Assembly (NCBI GenBank): GCA_041191265.1
Contig: JBEEPE010000031.1
Span: forward strand, 1 to 13,479
Source: JBEEPE01 sp041191265
Lineage (GTDB): Bacteria > Verrucomicrobiota > Verrucomicrobiia > Chthoniobacterales > Chthoniobacteraceae
DNA length: 13,479 nt
Direction of reading: 5' to 3'
A model generated the notes under the pieces. It had not been told where the DNA came from, searched no databases, and saw nothing but the letters and a program-made list of their open reading frames with translations. The position numbers and the translations under genes are program-made. Positions 1-8,329 of this stretch are shown piece by piece; positions within the stretch are counted from its first letter, which is position 1; each line of letters opens with the position of its first letter.

Positions 1-3000
1 TCCTTCAACACCACATTCGCCGCCTCAAAGTTCTCCTTCACGTTCAACCCCGGCCAAACCACCTCCGTCACAATCATATCAATCGGCAGACCACGACTGA
101 TCGCACTCAAATCCGGCCCAATGCGACTCTGCGCCCCACCCGGCATATGACACGTCGCGCAACCCGCCATCTCGTAAACCTTCTTTCCTTCCGCCGCATC
201 CCCAACGGTCTGCGCCGCCTTCACCACCTTGCTAATGTAGTCCTTCGTGTACGGGGGTAACGCAGTGTTCATCCCAGCAGCACCCATCAACGCTTGCGCG
301 ACGCGCGGATCCGCTTTGCCCGCCAAATTCAGGGCCTGCAACCCAAGCCTCGCCGCCGATGGCGATACAGCGTCCCCCTTGCTCAGCGCCTTCACAAACA
401 GCGCTTGCGTGTCGGCGCGCCCCAAAATCGCCCCCATCGCTCCCGTAATCTCCTTCACGTCCTTCGCCACGCCCATCAGCTTCAACGCTTTCTCCACTCC
501 GCGCTCCGGCTCAATCGCCAACAACGCGCCCACCGCCTGCTCCCGAACAAACGGATGCGAATCGTCCGCCAGCGGACGCAACACGTCCAACAACACACCC
601 AGCTTCCACAGCCCCGCCAACCGCGCTCCATGCCCGCGCACCGGTGCCGACGGGTCAGAAAACAACATTTTCACGAAGTGCTCCGCGCCCTCGGGCTTAG
701 CGGTCTTGATGGCCCCCAGCACGGACGGATCCCGCGACCCGTGCTCCATCAGAAACGGGACGTCTTCCGCCGAAGCAATGCCTGCAAACGCACGGAGCCA
801 CCGCAGCATGCGCTCGGGGCTTCCCGCGTTCTTGGTCACCTGCGCCTTCATGATGGCCGCCGCACGCGCATTGGGACTCGGCCGGTAGGCCACTGCCGCT
901 CCGCTCAAACTTCGAAAATCCTCAGGATTGTTCTCCACCCAACCATTCTGCAGGGCAAACAGCAGGTGCTCGTCCCGATTAAACACAGTCGCACCCCGAT
1001 CAACCTCGGGAGCCCAGACCCGATTCAAGACATGAAGCGTCTTCGTTAACGCATGCTGGTGATACGGATTAAAATCCTTATCCAACGCCTTCGCCGCGAT
1101 CGCCGCCGCACGAGCATCACCCACGTAGCTCGCCGCAACCACCGCCTCAAGCCGCACCAACGCGTCATCGTCAGCAACCTGAACCTCCAATAACGCCAAC
1201 GCCTCTGGCAATCGCCCGTCCCTCGCCCAGGTCGAAAGCACGCGCGTCGCATAAGCACGAACGTCCGGTGTCTCCGAGCGCAACAGGCGCTTGAGCAACT
1301 CAGGACGCACCGTCTCGTGCGCCTCAAACAGCGCCAACGCTTGCAAGCGGCGGTACTCCGCACCGGGGCCGTCCTTCGACAGTCCGCTCACCCATACGTC
1401 AACCGCCGGCACAACTTCGGACGTCGCGCGCTCAAACAACAACCGTTTCGCTTGGTACTGCGCCCACCCCTCCGGTGAGTCCACTTGCTCCAACAGCCCC
1501 GTCACCGATAAACGCCCCAAATCCACTCGCTTCGCCAGCGGACGTCCCTTCATCGTCACGCGCCAAACTCGTCCATGTTGCTTATCACGATCAGGATGAC
1601 GATAGCTCGCCTGATAGTGCCCGATGATTGGATTGTACCAATCAGCCAAGTAAATCGCTCCGTCAGGCCCGTTTCGAACTTCCACGGGACGAAACACATT
1701 GTTTTTCGTCTCAATCAGATTCGGTAACCGCTCCGAACGAAACACACCGTTCTCCCGCTTTAACGCATGCCATTCGAGCAAGTTGGCGTAGTAGCCGCCG
1801 ATCACCGCTCGTCCCTGCATCTCTTCGGGGAAATGACTGCTCCGAAGAAATTCCATCCCCACCTGCTTGATGGGAGCGTGAAAGAGGTTCATCGCTTGCG
1901 CGTTCACCGCCAGCGAGGAACGAACTAATCCCGGGGTGCAAAACCATGCGCCACTATTGGCGCCACTTTTGTGAAACGGATGCCCGTACTCCGTAGTGAA
2001 AACGCCCCAGCAATTCGCGCCGGCAGAGGAAAACTGGAAGAAAGGATCCAGATGGCCCGTTCGCGGACGCCATCTCCAAATGCCCGCTCGATTCAACGTT
2101 TCAACTCCGAACGGCGTCTCCACCCGCGAATAGATGTGGTGCCCTTGTGTGAACCAAAGCTCGCCCCCAAATCCCCAGTTCAACCCGTTGATCATCTGGT
2201 GCGAGTCAGCCGTCCCAAACCCCCCAAGGACAATCCGCTTCGCGTCCGCACGCCCATCTCCATCAGTGTCCTTGAAGTGCAAAAGCTCTGTTCCCTGAGC
2301 AACATAGAGGCCGCCATCTCCCAACTCGATTCCGCTCGGCATGAAGAGCCCTTCAACAAACTTGTGAAACTTGTCCGCACGCCCATCCCCATCCGTATCC
2401 TCACACACGAGCACGTAGTCGTTCGCTTTCTCCCCCGGCTTGATTTGCGGATAGCTCACCGCGCACGCCACCCACAATCGCCCCCGCTCATCCCAACGCA
2501 TCTGAATCGGTTTAACGATCCCATCCCGCTCGCTCGCAAACAGGTTCACCTCAAATCCCTCTGCAACTTTGAAACTCGCCAACTCCTCCTCAGGCGTCTG
2601 CGGAGCAACCGCACCAGACTCGACCGGGATTGAGGAACGCACCCCGACCGGAACCGCCGGTTTCCCCGCAAAAGCCGCCCAAACATTCGCGTCAGCCCGA
2701 TCGAGAAGTGGCAAGAAGTCCTGCATCTCCTGAGGAAAAATGCGTTTCGAGGCATCCTTCCAATCCTTGGAATACGCAACCCCCGTGCGGTCACCCGTCA
2801 GAAACGCCCAGTTCATCGGCCTCCAGTAATCGAACCACAGACGCTCCGCTTCCAAGATTTCGCGGCGCGCCGCCTCATTCACCACCGTTCGTATTTTCAA
2901 CGCTTTGCCGATAGCCGAAGCCACCGCCCGATGCCCCGCCTCATTCCATTGCCACCCATTTTCTGTCAATGCCTGCCCCGCACCCTCGGGCCCAATCCCA

Positions 3001-4199
3001 GTCAGGTCAACGAACCCAACCCCGAACCGCGCCGCTAACGTCCGCACCGAATCCGCATAGATTTTGAGCGCAGCATTTTGCGACTCCATTGCTCCCTCGA
3101 ACCGCGTGGGACTCATCAGGACCACGCGCCGCCCTTCAGCCATGAACTCGCGCACCAACCCTTCGTAAGCCGCGACAAAGGCGCCCAGCCCAGCCTCGCC
3201 ACGCAAGGATTCCATCTGCCCGAACTGCGCCAGCACCAGCGTCGCTCCCGCCTCGCGCAACTGCTCACGCCAATCTCGCTGCTGCCTCCAACTTTTCGAC
3301 GGATCCGTCGATCCCGCATCACGCCACTGCTCAAAAACCGTGTCCCCCTCCCACCCGAAATTCCGCACGCGAATCCCCCCGTCAGCCACCGCGCCAATCA
3401 GTTGCGCCTGCAGAAACCCATGAAACCGCGTCCGCTCAATGTTTGACCCTCCCACAAGCGCGACCGTGTCCGACTTCCTAACCTCCATCGGGTTGCCTGC
3501 CGCCTGAGACTTCGGCGCTTCACCCCCCAACTCCTCAATCTGAATGTCCTTATAGCGAATCTCCGTCGCCCCCCCGTGAATCTGAATCCCAATCTTTCCC
3601 TTTAACGGGATGGCTCCGTCCTTTTCCGTAAAGTCCACGGTCTGTACGTCATTGACCCACAACTGAATCCGTGGTCCCTCACAACGAATGCGATAGTGAT
3701 TCCATTCACCCAACTTGAGCCGTTCCGACACTTCCTTCGCCGTTTGATTCGCCCGCTTAATCGCCGCACCCGTCCCCTCGGGCGGCGCTTCCATCGGCCC
3801 CTTTTCAATGTCAAACAGCGCAAGAAATCGGTTCCGCCTCGACTCGTCGTACAGGAACCCGTCAATGCCAGGCGCAAAGTCCGCCTGGTACCCCTTCATC
3901 TCATGGTGATTCGGCACCCGCTCGCTCCGAATCTGAACACCCCCGTTGTTGCTGCCGCGCCGATAACGAAGCGTCAGCTCAAAGTCCGCGTAGTCGCGCG
4001 TCGTCACAAGAAACTCGTTCCGCGCCTGCTTCACATCAGGCTGACCCGCCACAATTTCGCCCTGCTCGATGCGCCAGACCTTCTCGGTGTCACCCTCCCA
4101 ACCAGTAAACGTTTTTCCATCAAACAATGGCTTCGGAGCAGCTTGAGCCACCACGCAACACAAGACCCACGGGACGAACACTCGGGAGAACACGTTCAT
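1..4199 (-). CDS. Giant secreted fusion protein: DUF1080 + SGNH-like + PVC-type dehydrogenase propeller + HEAT + cytochrome c (3' end beyond window)
   Basis: One frame stays open from an ATG at 4199 to the window edge (1399 codons, no stop). The same codon phase was checked at residues 253, 329, 417, about 620, about 1027 and 1351, so there is no frameshift. Order: signal peptide (1-21, cut near AQA-A); DUF1080 (about 23-225, LFDG at the start, GYQADF and LYDES inside), a family that includes 3-keto-glycoside hydrolases; SGNH-like domain with its usual helical tail (about 243-530); membrane-bound dehydrogenase beta-propeller of the TIGR02604 type (about 535-885) with two DTDGDGRAD loops near 600 and 644 and the YLADWYNPIIGHYQ signature; HEAT-like repeats (about 890-1330); TIGR02603-type cytochrome c with heme motif CATCH at 1347-1351 and IGPDL after it. 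Perhaps 50-80 residues lie beyond the edge. Likely periplasmic sugar oxidation or cleavage; the substrate is unknown. GAAG lies only 2 bases before the ATG, so the ribosome site is weak. Confidence 0.93.
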   Translation of the reverse strand, partial: MNVFSRVFVPWVLCCVVAQAAPKPLFDGKTFTGWEGDTEKVWRIEQGEIVAGQPDVKQARNEFLVTTRDYADFELTLRYRRGSNNGGVQIRSERVPNHHEMKGYQADFAPGIDGFLYDESRRNRFLALFDIEKGPMEAPPEGTGAAIKRANQTAKEVSERLKLGEWNHYRIRCEGPRIQLWVNDVQTVDFTEKDGAIPLKGKIGIQIHGGATEIRYKDIQIEELGGEAPKSQAAGNPMEVRKSDTVALVGGSNIERTRFHGFLQAQLIGAVADGGIRVRNFGWEGDTVFEQWRDAGSTDPSKSWRQQRDWREQLREAGATLVLAQFGQMESLRGEAGLGAFVAAYEGLVREFMAEGRRVVLMSPTRFEGAMESQNAALKIYADSVRTLAARFGVGFVDLTGIGPEGAGQALTENGWQWNEAGHRAVASAIGKALKIRTVVNEAARREILEAERLWFDYWRPMNWAFLTGDRTGVAYSKDWKDASKRIFPQEMQDFLPLLDRADANVWAAFAGKPAVPVGVRSSIPVESGAVAPQTPEEELASFKVAEGFEVNLFASERDGIVKPIQMRWDERGRLWVACAVSYPQIKPGEKANDYVLVCEDTDGDGRADKFHKFVEGLFMPSGIELGDGGLYVAQGTELLHFKDTDGDGRADAKRIVLGGFGTADSHQMINGLNWGFGGELWFTQGHHIYSRVETPFGVETLNRAGIWRWRPRTGHLDPFFQFSSAGANCWGVFTTEYGHPFHKSGANSGAWFCTPGLVRSSLAVNAQAMNLFHAPIKQVGMEFLRSSHFPEEMQGRAVIGGYYANLLEWHALKRENGVFRSERLPNLIETKNNVFRPVEVRNGPDGAIYLADWYNPIIGHYQASYRHPDRDKQHGRVWRVTMKGRPLAKRVDLGRLSVTGLLEQVDSPEGWAQYQAKRLLFERATSEVVPAVDVWVSGLSKDGPGAEYRRLQALALFEAHETVRPELLKRLLRSETPDVRAYATRVLSTWARDGRLPEALALLEVQVADDDALVRLEAVVAASYVGDARAAAIAAKALDKDFNPYHQHALTKTLHVLNRVWAPEVDRGATVFNRDEHLLFALQNGWVENNPEDFRSLSGAAVAYRPSPNARAAAIMKAQVTKNAGSPERMLRWLRAFAGIASAEDVPFLMEHGSRDPSVLGAIKTAKPEGAEHFVKMLFSDPSAPVRGHGARLAGLWKLGVLLDVLRPLADDSHPFVREQAVGALLAIEPERGVEKALKLMGVAKDVKEITGAMGAILGRADTQALFVKALSKGDAVSPSAARLGLQALNLAGKADPRVAQALMGAAGMNTALPPYTKDYISKVVKAAQTVGDAAEGKKVYEMAGCATCHMPGGAQSRIGPDLSAISRGLPIDMIVTEVVWPGLNVKENFEAANVVLK

Positions 4200-4399
4200 A
4201 ACTTCAGAAGTAAGCAACTTTCGAGACAGGCGGCCTGCAAAAGCAGAGTCGACGTCCACAGAGCGCACACCATCTCGGTCTGCCCTCTGCCAATGAAATG
4301 CAAGTTTGGACAATTTTGTTATGTGAATCCGAGGGACCGCAGAGAGTCACCACACCCCATCTGACTGGCTAAATCGCTCAACCGCCCCGCCTCAAAAGC

Positions 4400-5140
4400 T
4401 CAACTGATCAAAAGCAGACGCGGCGAGCCCGTATGATTTTCGGGTGCTCGATGAATGCACGGCAGAACGGGGTTTCCCGGCCAGAGCGTCGCAATCCGCC
4501 AAAGAGCAAATCGGCCAAACGAATAGGGCCGAGCCCCCTGCCTCAACGCGTAATGGTACTCGTAAGAGCAGTCGCGCAAGTAATCCGAAAAAGCTTCGTC
4601 GTCCGTCCCCCCGTACTCTGCAAGCAGAGCCGCCCGCACCTCCGGAATGTCCACCTTCCGGACTGCGTCCTCATTCACCACGCCCTCGCTCGATGCGCCA
4701 AAATAGGTGCACAGCCAAGTGTCCACCTCGATGGGCGAGCTATCCACGTGGAATGATGTCACATCGGTCGGAACAATCCCCGCATCCGGCCCGCGTACGC
4801 AATCGTGAATACAATTCAAAACCGGATCCAAATCGTGCGCCCGAAGCAACCGCTGATCGGCAATCAACGCATCGGCAGCGAGCCGTCCCTGAGGGGACAG
4901 GGCAAGGGCAGCAACTTCCTCGTCGCTAACCGCAACAATGCCCGTCCCTCCCGCCAGTTTGGCCACCACTTCTCCGAAATCGCCGGGAAGAGTGCGCCGC
5001 CAACAGAGCGCGTTCACGTCACCTTCAAACGGAGTTTTCAACAACGCGTCAAAACTCGCTACCTGCCGAACCCGTCGTTCCTCGGCGACAGTCTGAAACC
5101 CGCTTCCCATGGATAGATAGCCAATCCTCACTCCCCGCAT
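4400..5140 (-). CDS. DUF1826-like protein, possible Fe(II)/2-oxoglutarate oxygenase fold
   Basis: 246 residues, apparently cytoplasmic (no signal peptide or membrane segment). The C-terminal half has FHVD (H131, D133), then LCTYFGAS, and near the end CIHRAP (H230) followed by RLLLIS (R241). An HxD plus a distal His, with an Arg about 11 residues further on, is the layout of the iron and 2-oxoglutarate ligands in jelly-roll oxygenases. The FHxD/LCTY/HR-P/RLLL string resembles DUF1826 proteins, whose function is not established. The ATG at 5140 follows the apaG stop by 7 bases and was chosen because the frame upstream of it (to 5239) overlaps apaG. An ATG at 5110 is the alternative. It is the last gene of the M42-apaG unit, so it is probably co-transcribed. 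The gene is real; the family name and enzyme class are inference. Confidence 0.8.
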   Translation of the reverse strand: MRGVRIGYLSMGSGFQTVAEERRVRQVASFDALLKTPFEGDVNALCWRRTLPGDFGEVVAKLAGGTGIVAVSDEEVAALALSPQGRLAADALIADQRLLRAHDLDPVLNCIHDCVRGPDAGIVPTDVTSFHVDSSPIEVDTWLCTYFGASSEGVVNEDAVRKVDIPEVRAALLAEYGGTDDEAFSDYLRDCSYEYHYALRQGARPYSFGRFALWRIATLWPGNPVLPCIHRAPENHTGSPRLLLIS

Positions 5141-5147
5141 CACCCCA

Positions 5148-5531
5148 TCACGCCACCGGCAAATCCATTCGGAACGGCGGAATCCTCGCCACCACGCGCT
5201 CCTGCTCCTCGGTGACACACAAGTACGAGCCTTCCGCAACGCTGTTGCACATCACCGAGTGACTTGAGTTGTAAGAAAAGGACTCCCCACTCTCAAGGCG
5301 TGGAGTCTTCCCCACCACCCCATCTCCCTCCACCACAACCATCTCCCCATTCTCAGACGTCACGACCCATTTCCTTCCATAAACCGTCACCACATGTCCG
5401 GAATGATTGTGAATCGTGATGTAGTAAACAAACGGGTGGGCATCCACCGAACTCTTGCGCAGGTGAGGAACGTAAAGCACGCGGTCAACCGTCACCGCTA
5501 ACCCTTCCAACTCAGGAAATTTCGAAACCAC
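5148..5531 (-). CDS. apaG: ApaG domain protein
   Basis: 127 residues, the usual length for stand-alone ApaG (about 125). It covers the single fibronectin-III-like ApaG (DUF525) domain: YYITIHNHS near the start, GRKWVVT at about 52-58, and the glycine-rich GDGVVGKTP at about 69-77, followed by FSYNSS. ApaG was linked in enterobacteria to cobalt/magnesium resistance and Ap4A metabolism, and the same domain occurs in some F-box proteins. Its biochemical role is still unclear. Start is GTG at 5531, supported by a strong ribosome binding site 5 bases upstream. It sits 14 bases after the M42 peptidase stop and 7 bases before the DUF1826-like gene, so the three are likely one transcript. The usual enterobacterial partners ksgA and apaH are not nearby. 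Confidence 0.93.
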   Translation of the reverse strand: MVSKFPELEGLAVTVDRVLYVPHLRKSSVDAHPFVYYITIHNHSGHVVTVYGRKWVVTSENGEMVVVEGDGVVGKTPRLESGESFSYNSSHSVMCNSVAEGSYLCVTEEQERVVARIPPFRMDLPVA

Positions 5532-5536
5532 AACAA

Positions 5537-5542
5537 TCCTCC
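5537..5542 (-). promoter_or_regulatory. Strong Shine-Dalgarno site of apaG
   Basis: GGAGGA on the minus strand, 5 bases before the GTG start of apaG. It fixes the GTG rather than a later codon as the start, and lies just upstream of the M42 stop-to-apaG junction. It is the best ribosome binding site I can see in the window. Confidence 0.8.
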
Positions 5543-5545
5543 AGG

Positions 5546-6622
5546 CTAGAGCTGGTGTGAGAATCGGTCCTTCGATGACACCGACGCGACAAAGGCGACC
5601 AGCAAATCAATGACCTTTTCCACATCCTTCAGGTCGCACATCTCCACAATGCTGTGCATGTACCGAAGCGGCAGGCTGACCAACGCGCTCGGAATCCCAC
5701 CCCGAACCGTGAAAATCACGTCCGTATCCGTGCCGCTGTAACGGCTACTGCTCTCATGCTGAATCGGGATGTTCTTCGCCCCCGCAACCTTCAACAAACG
5801 CTGCACCACCAACGGATGGTTGCACGTGCCGTGCGTCACACTCGGACCGCCTCCCATTTTCACTGAACCATGCACCGCCGCATCAATCCCCGGAGTCTCC
5901 GTCGCATGCGTGACATCCAAAACAATCGCAACGTCAGGATGAATCCGGTGCGTGGCCATCATCGCGCCATTTCCCCCGATTTCCTCCTGCACCGCATTCA
6001 ACGCAATCACCGTCGCCTCCGGCCGCTTTTTGCTCAGCTTCGCCAGCACGCGCGCCAAAATGAATCCCCCCATCCGATTGTCCAACGCCCGCCCCACCAG
6101 ACGGTTTTCACCGAAAAACTCGGCCCCATCCGAATACACCGCCGGATGCCCCACCCGGATCCCCAGTTTGGAAACTGCCTTCGCACTGTCCGCCCCCACA
6201 TCCACGTACAACTCCGAGATTTTTGGCGCCTTTTCGTCGCCCAACGAATCCTTCCTGAGATGAATCGCCGTGTTCCCAATAATCCCGGGCACCGCACCCT
6301 TATCCCCGTAAATCAAAACCTTCCTCCCACGCGCCGTTGCCGTGTCAGATCCGCCAATCCGATCGATTCGCAAAAAACCTTCCGCCGTCACGTGCTTCAC
6401 AATGTAACCAATCTCGTCCGCATGCGCTTCCAGCATGATGCGTGGCCCCCCCTCTTTCCGCCCCGCCAACGTCGCCCACGTGTTCCCGTAAGCATCCACT
6501 TCAACCGCGTCTGCAAATCGGCCCGCGTACCCCGCCCAAACCCGTTGTCCCGGCATCTCAAACCCGGACGGACTCGGCGTACGAAGCAACTCCAATAAGA
6601 AATCACGATCTGCGGTATCCAT
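5546..6622 (-). CDS. M42 family metallopeptidase (glutamyl aminopeptidase / deblocking aminopeptidase type)
   Basis: 358 residues, the normal length of M42 enzymes, which form cytoplasmic tetrahedral dodecamers that trim N-terminal residues from peptides. The two-metal site is complete: H67 and D69 in AHADEIG, bridging D181 in RALDNR, E213/E214 in QEEIG (catalytic base and metal ligand), D236 in LDVTHA and H323 in YMHS. The insert between about 82 and 178 matches the family's dimerisation/PDZ-like domain. There is no signal peptide. ATG at 6622 has AGGG 7 bases upstream. It is the first gene of a three-gene minus-strand unit with apaG and the DUF1826-like gene, and diverges from the MFS transporter. 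Some relatives are annotated as endoglucanases (the FrvX/CelM naming). Peptidase is the better supported role; exact residue preference cannot be read from sequence. Confidence 0.95.
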   Translation of the reverse strand: MDTADRDFLLELLRTPSPSGFEMPGQRVWAGYAGRFADAVEVDAYGNTWATLAGRKEGGPRIMLEAHADEIGYIVKHVTAEGFLRIDRIGGSDTATARGRKVLIYGDKGAVPGIIGNTAIHLRKDSLGDEKAPKISELYVDVGADSAKAVSKLGIRVGHPAVYSDGAEFFGENRLVGRALDNRMGGFILARVLAKLSKKRPEATVIALNAVQEEIGGNGAMMATHRIHPDVAIVLDVTHATETPGIDAAVHGSVKMGGGPSVTHGTCNHPLVVQRLLKVAGAKNIPIQHESSSRYSGTDTDVIFTVRGGIPSALVSLPLRYMHSIVEMCDLKDVEKVIDLLVAFVASVSSKDRFSHQL

Positions 6623-6629
6623 GCGCGCA

Positions 6630-6633
6630 CCCT
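6630..6633 (-). promoter_or_regulatory. Shine-Dalgarno site of the M42 peptidase gene
   Basis: AGGG on the minus strand, 7 bases before the ATG at 6622. A short but well-placed match that supports this start. A second GGG-containing stretch lies just upstream. Confidence 0.5.
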
Positions 6634-6708
6634 AACCCTTGCCCTTCCCGACGCAAAACCCAAACCCCACAGGAAAAGGTCGCCCCTCCGCCGTCGCTGG
6701 AACACAAA

Positions 6709-8244
6709 ATGGTCAAACACCACGCACAAAAGCGCCCCAACCCCATGAGCAAACCCTCCGTTCCCCCTGTTAAACCTGTCGGCCGCCTTCGATGGCTCAT
6801 GATTTTCATGGCGTTCTCCGCCACCGCCATCAACTACATCGACCGCGCAAACCTCGGCGTTGCCATGCCCTTCATCAAAGAAGAACTCGGCCTCTCCGAT
6901 GCCGATGCAGGGTACCTGCTCGGAGCATTCTTCTGGACCTACGCCCTCTTCCAACTGCCGTCCGGCTGGTTCATCGACAAAGTCGGCGCACGCATCGCCT
7001 ACTCCGTCGCCGTGGTCTGGTGGTCCTTCTTCACCGCCATCGCCGCCTTCGCAAACGGGTTCGCTTCACTCTTCGGCGCACGCCTGCTCCTCGGAATCGG
7101 CGAAGCCCCCGCATACCCCACCAACGCTAAAATCGCCGCCGAATGGTTCCCCAAACAAGAACGCGCCATCGCCGCCAGTATCTTCGATAGCGGAAACCGA
7201 GTCGGCACCGCCCTCTCACTCCCCATCGTCTCCTTCATCATCGCCACGTTCGGCTGGCGCATGTCCTTCATCATCACCGGACTCCTCGGGTTCGTCTGGA
7301 CCGCTTTCTGGTTGCGAACCTATCGCACTCCCGCAGAACACCCCGATATCACCCCCGAAGAAAAAGCCTACATCCAACAGGGACAACCCCCCGTCACCGA
7401 AGCGGCGACAGCAAACTCCGCGGCAACCGCCTCCCCTGCGGAAACCGGAACCATTCCCGCCGCTCAGATCATCCCCGCCCTCGGGAAATTCCTGTTCTCG
7501 GACGACAATCAAGCATTGGAAACCGCCCGCAACGCCGCAAAACAAACCATCGCCAGCCTCCTCGAAGAAAGTCATCCCGTCGCGAAACCCGAACCCTCCA
7601 TCGGATGGGCCGACCTCTTCAAGCACCGGACCATTTGGGGGATGATGCTTGGGTTCTTTTGCCTCAACTTCGTCATCTACTTCTTCAGCACATGGTTCCC
7701 AACCTATCTCAAACGCGAACTCGCCTTTGACCTCAAGACGATGGGAGCCACGGGAATGATCCCCGCACTCGTTGCCGTCGCCGGCGGCTACCTCGGCGGG
7801 TACGTTTCCGACCGCCTCGTTCGCTCCGGAATGCCACTCACCCGCGCACGCAAGATTCCGCTCACCCTCGGAATGCTGGCCTCCTCGTCCATCGGTCTCA
7901 TCGTGCTCATCGACAACCCGCGCGAAAATGTAAACGCCATCATCGCGCTCATGTCGCTGTCCTACGCCAGCCTCTCCTTCACCGCAGCGAGCATTTGGTC
8001 ACTGCCCGCGGACGTCGCCCCCACGCGTGACCACGTCGGGTCTATCGGTGGGATTCAAAACTTCGCATCTAACATGGCGGGTGTGTGCATCACTACCTTC
8101 GTCGGAGTGATGCTGGGAAAAACAGGCAGCTTTGTGATTCCCCTCATCGTAGCGGGCGGTTTCGCTCTCCTCGGGGCCGTTGCCTACCTGTTCATCGTGC
8201 CGGAAATCAAACCGCTCGAGCTGAACAAATCTCCACGCCGCTAG
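6709..8244 (+). CDS. MFS transporter, ACS family (hexuronate/galactonate-type acidic sugar:H+ symporter)
   Basis: 511 residues, inner membrane, about 12 membrane segments. Typical ACS motifs: NYIDRANL in segment 1 (D45, R46), the loop 2-3 sequence GWFIDKVGAR, and GIGEAPAYP in segment 4 (E132). The equivalent Asp, Arg and Glu couple proton and substrate in the galactonate transporter DgoT, and the numbering here is only one residue off. Substrate is therefore probably a hexuronate or sugar acid, by family inference. Odd: the central cytoplasmic loop between segments 6 and 7 is long (about residues 207-304). It includes an Ala/Thr/Pro-rich stretch and a predicted helix that the family does not need. 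The start at 6709 has GGAA 6 bases upstream; an ATG at 6745 (499 residues) is the alternative. The frame is open further upstream but would overlap the M42 gene. Transcribed divergently from M42. Confidence 0.93.
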   Translation: MVKHHAQKRPNPMSKPSVPPVKPVGRLRWLMIFMAFSATAINYIDRANLGVAMPFIKEELGLSDADAGYLLGAFFWTYALFQLPSGWFIDKVGARIAYSVAVVWWSFFTAIAAFANGFASLFGARLLLGIGEAPAYPTNAKIAAEWFPKQERAIAASIFDSGNRVGTALSLPIVSFIIATFGWRMSFIITGLLGFVWTAFWLRTYRTPAEHPDITPEEKAYIQQGQPPVTEAATANSAATASPAETGTIPAAQIIPALGKFLFSDDNQALETARNAAKQTIASLLEESHPVAKPEPSIGWADLFKHRTIWGMMLGFFCLNFVIYFFSTWFPTYLKRELAFDLKTMGATGMIPALVAVAGGYLGGYVSDRLVRSGMPLTRARKIPLTLGMLASSSIGLIVLIDNPRENVNAIIALMSLSYASLSFTAASIWSLPADVAPTRDHVGSIGGIQNFASNMAGVCITTFVGVMLGKTGSFVIPLIVAGGFALLGAVAYLFIVPEIKPLELNKSPRR

Positions 8245-8270
8245 CCGCCCGCTTTTTCAACGGCCACCCC

Positions 8271-8296
8271 GGCTCCGAACTCCCCCAATCGGAGCC
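8271..8296 (+). terminator. Inverted repeat after the MFS gene, possible terminator
   Basis: Perfect 8-bp stem: GGCTCCGA at 8271-8278 pairs with TCGGAGCC at 8289-8296 around a 10-base loop, 27 bases after the transporter stop. There is no T-run after it, so it is not a classic intrinsic terminator. It could stop or pause transcription, protect the 3' end of the mRNA, or be an operator for the next gene, whose start lies 34 bases downstream. Confidence 0.45.
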
Positions 8297-8329
8297 AGTT
8301 GGCTTGCCCGATTACCCTGCTGTCCGATC

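Noticed and set aside
1..4199. Possibility that the left region is a set of broken or frameshifted genes
   Set aside because: Codon phase is identical at six points from DUF1080 to the CxxCH motif and no in-frame stop was met. The domain order is continuous, so it is one intact gene truncated only by the window.
247..4364. Many plus-strand open frames (e.g. 247-888, 294-1049, 1971-2633, 3078-3446, 3696-4364) and minus-strand ones in other phases opposite or within the left third
   Set aside because: All lie over the single long minus-strand frame, whose translation matches known domains throughout. The open frames are a by-product of GC-rich codon use, with Arg/Pro/His-rich translations and no family motifs.
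4200..4399. Search for a promoter or small gene between the giant gene and the DUF1826-like gene
   Set aside because: No -35/-10 pair with good spacing, no convincing hairpin and no small frame with a start, ribosome site and motif; left unannotated.
5870..6598. 242-codon plus-strand open frame
   Set aside because: Entirely antisense to the M42 peptidase, which has all metal ligands; the translation is Arg/His/Pro-rich without recognisable motifs.
6442..6708. Upstream extension of the MFS transporter frame
   Set aside because: It overlaps the 5' part of the divergent M42 gene by about 180 bases and encodes a Pro/Arg-rich sequence foreign to the ACS family.
6860..7645. 261-codon plus-strand open frame inside the transporter gene
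   Set aside because: Out-of-frame Ser/Pro-rich reading of the MFS gene, which is clearly the coding frame.
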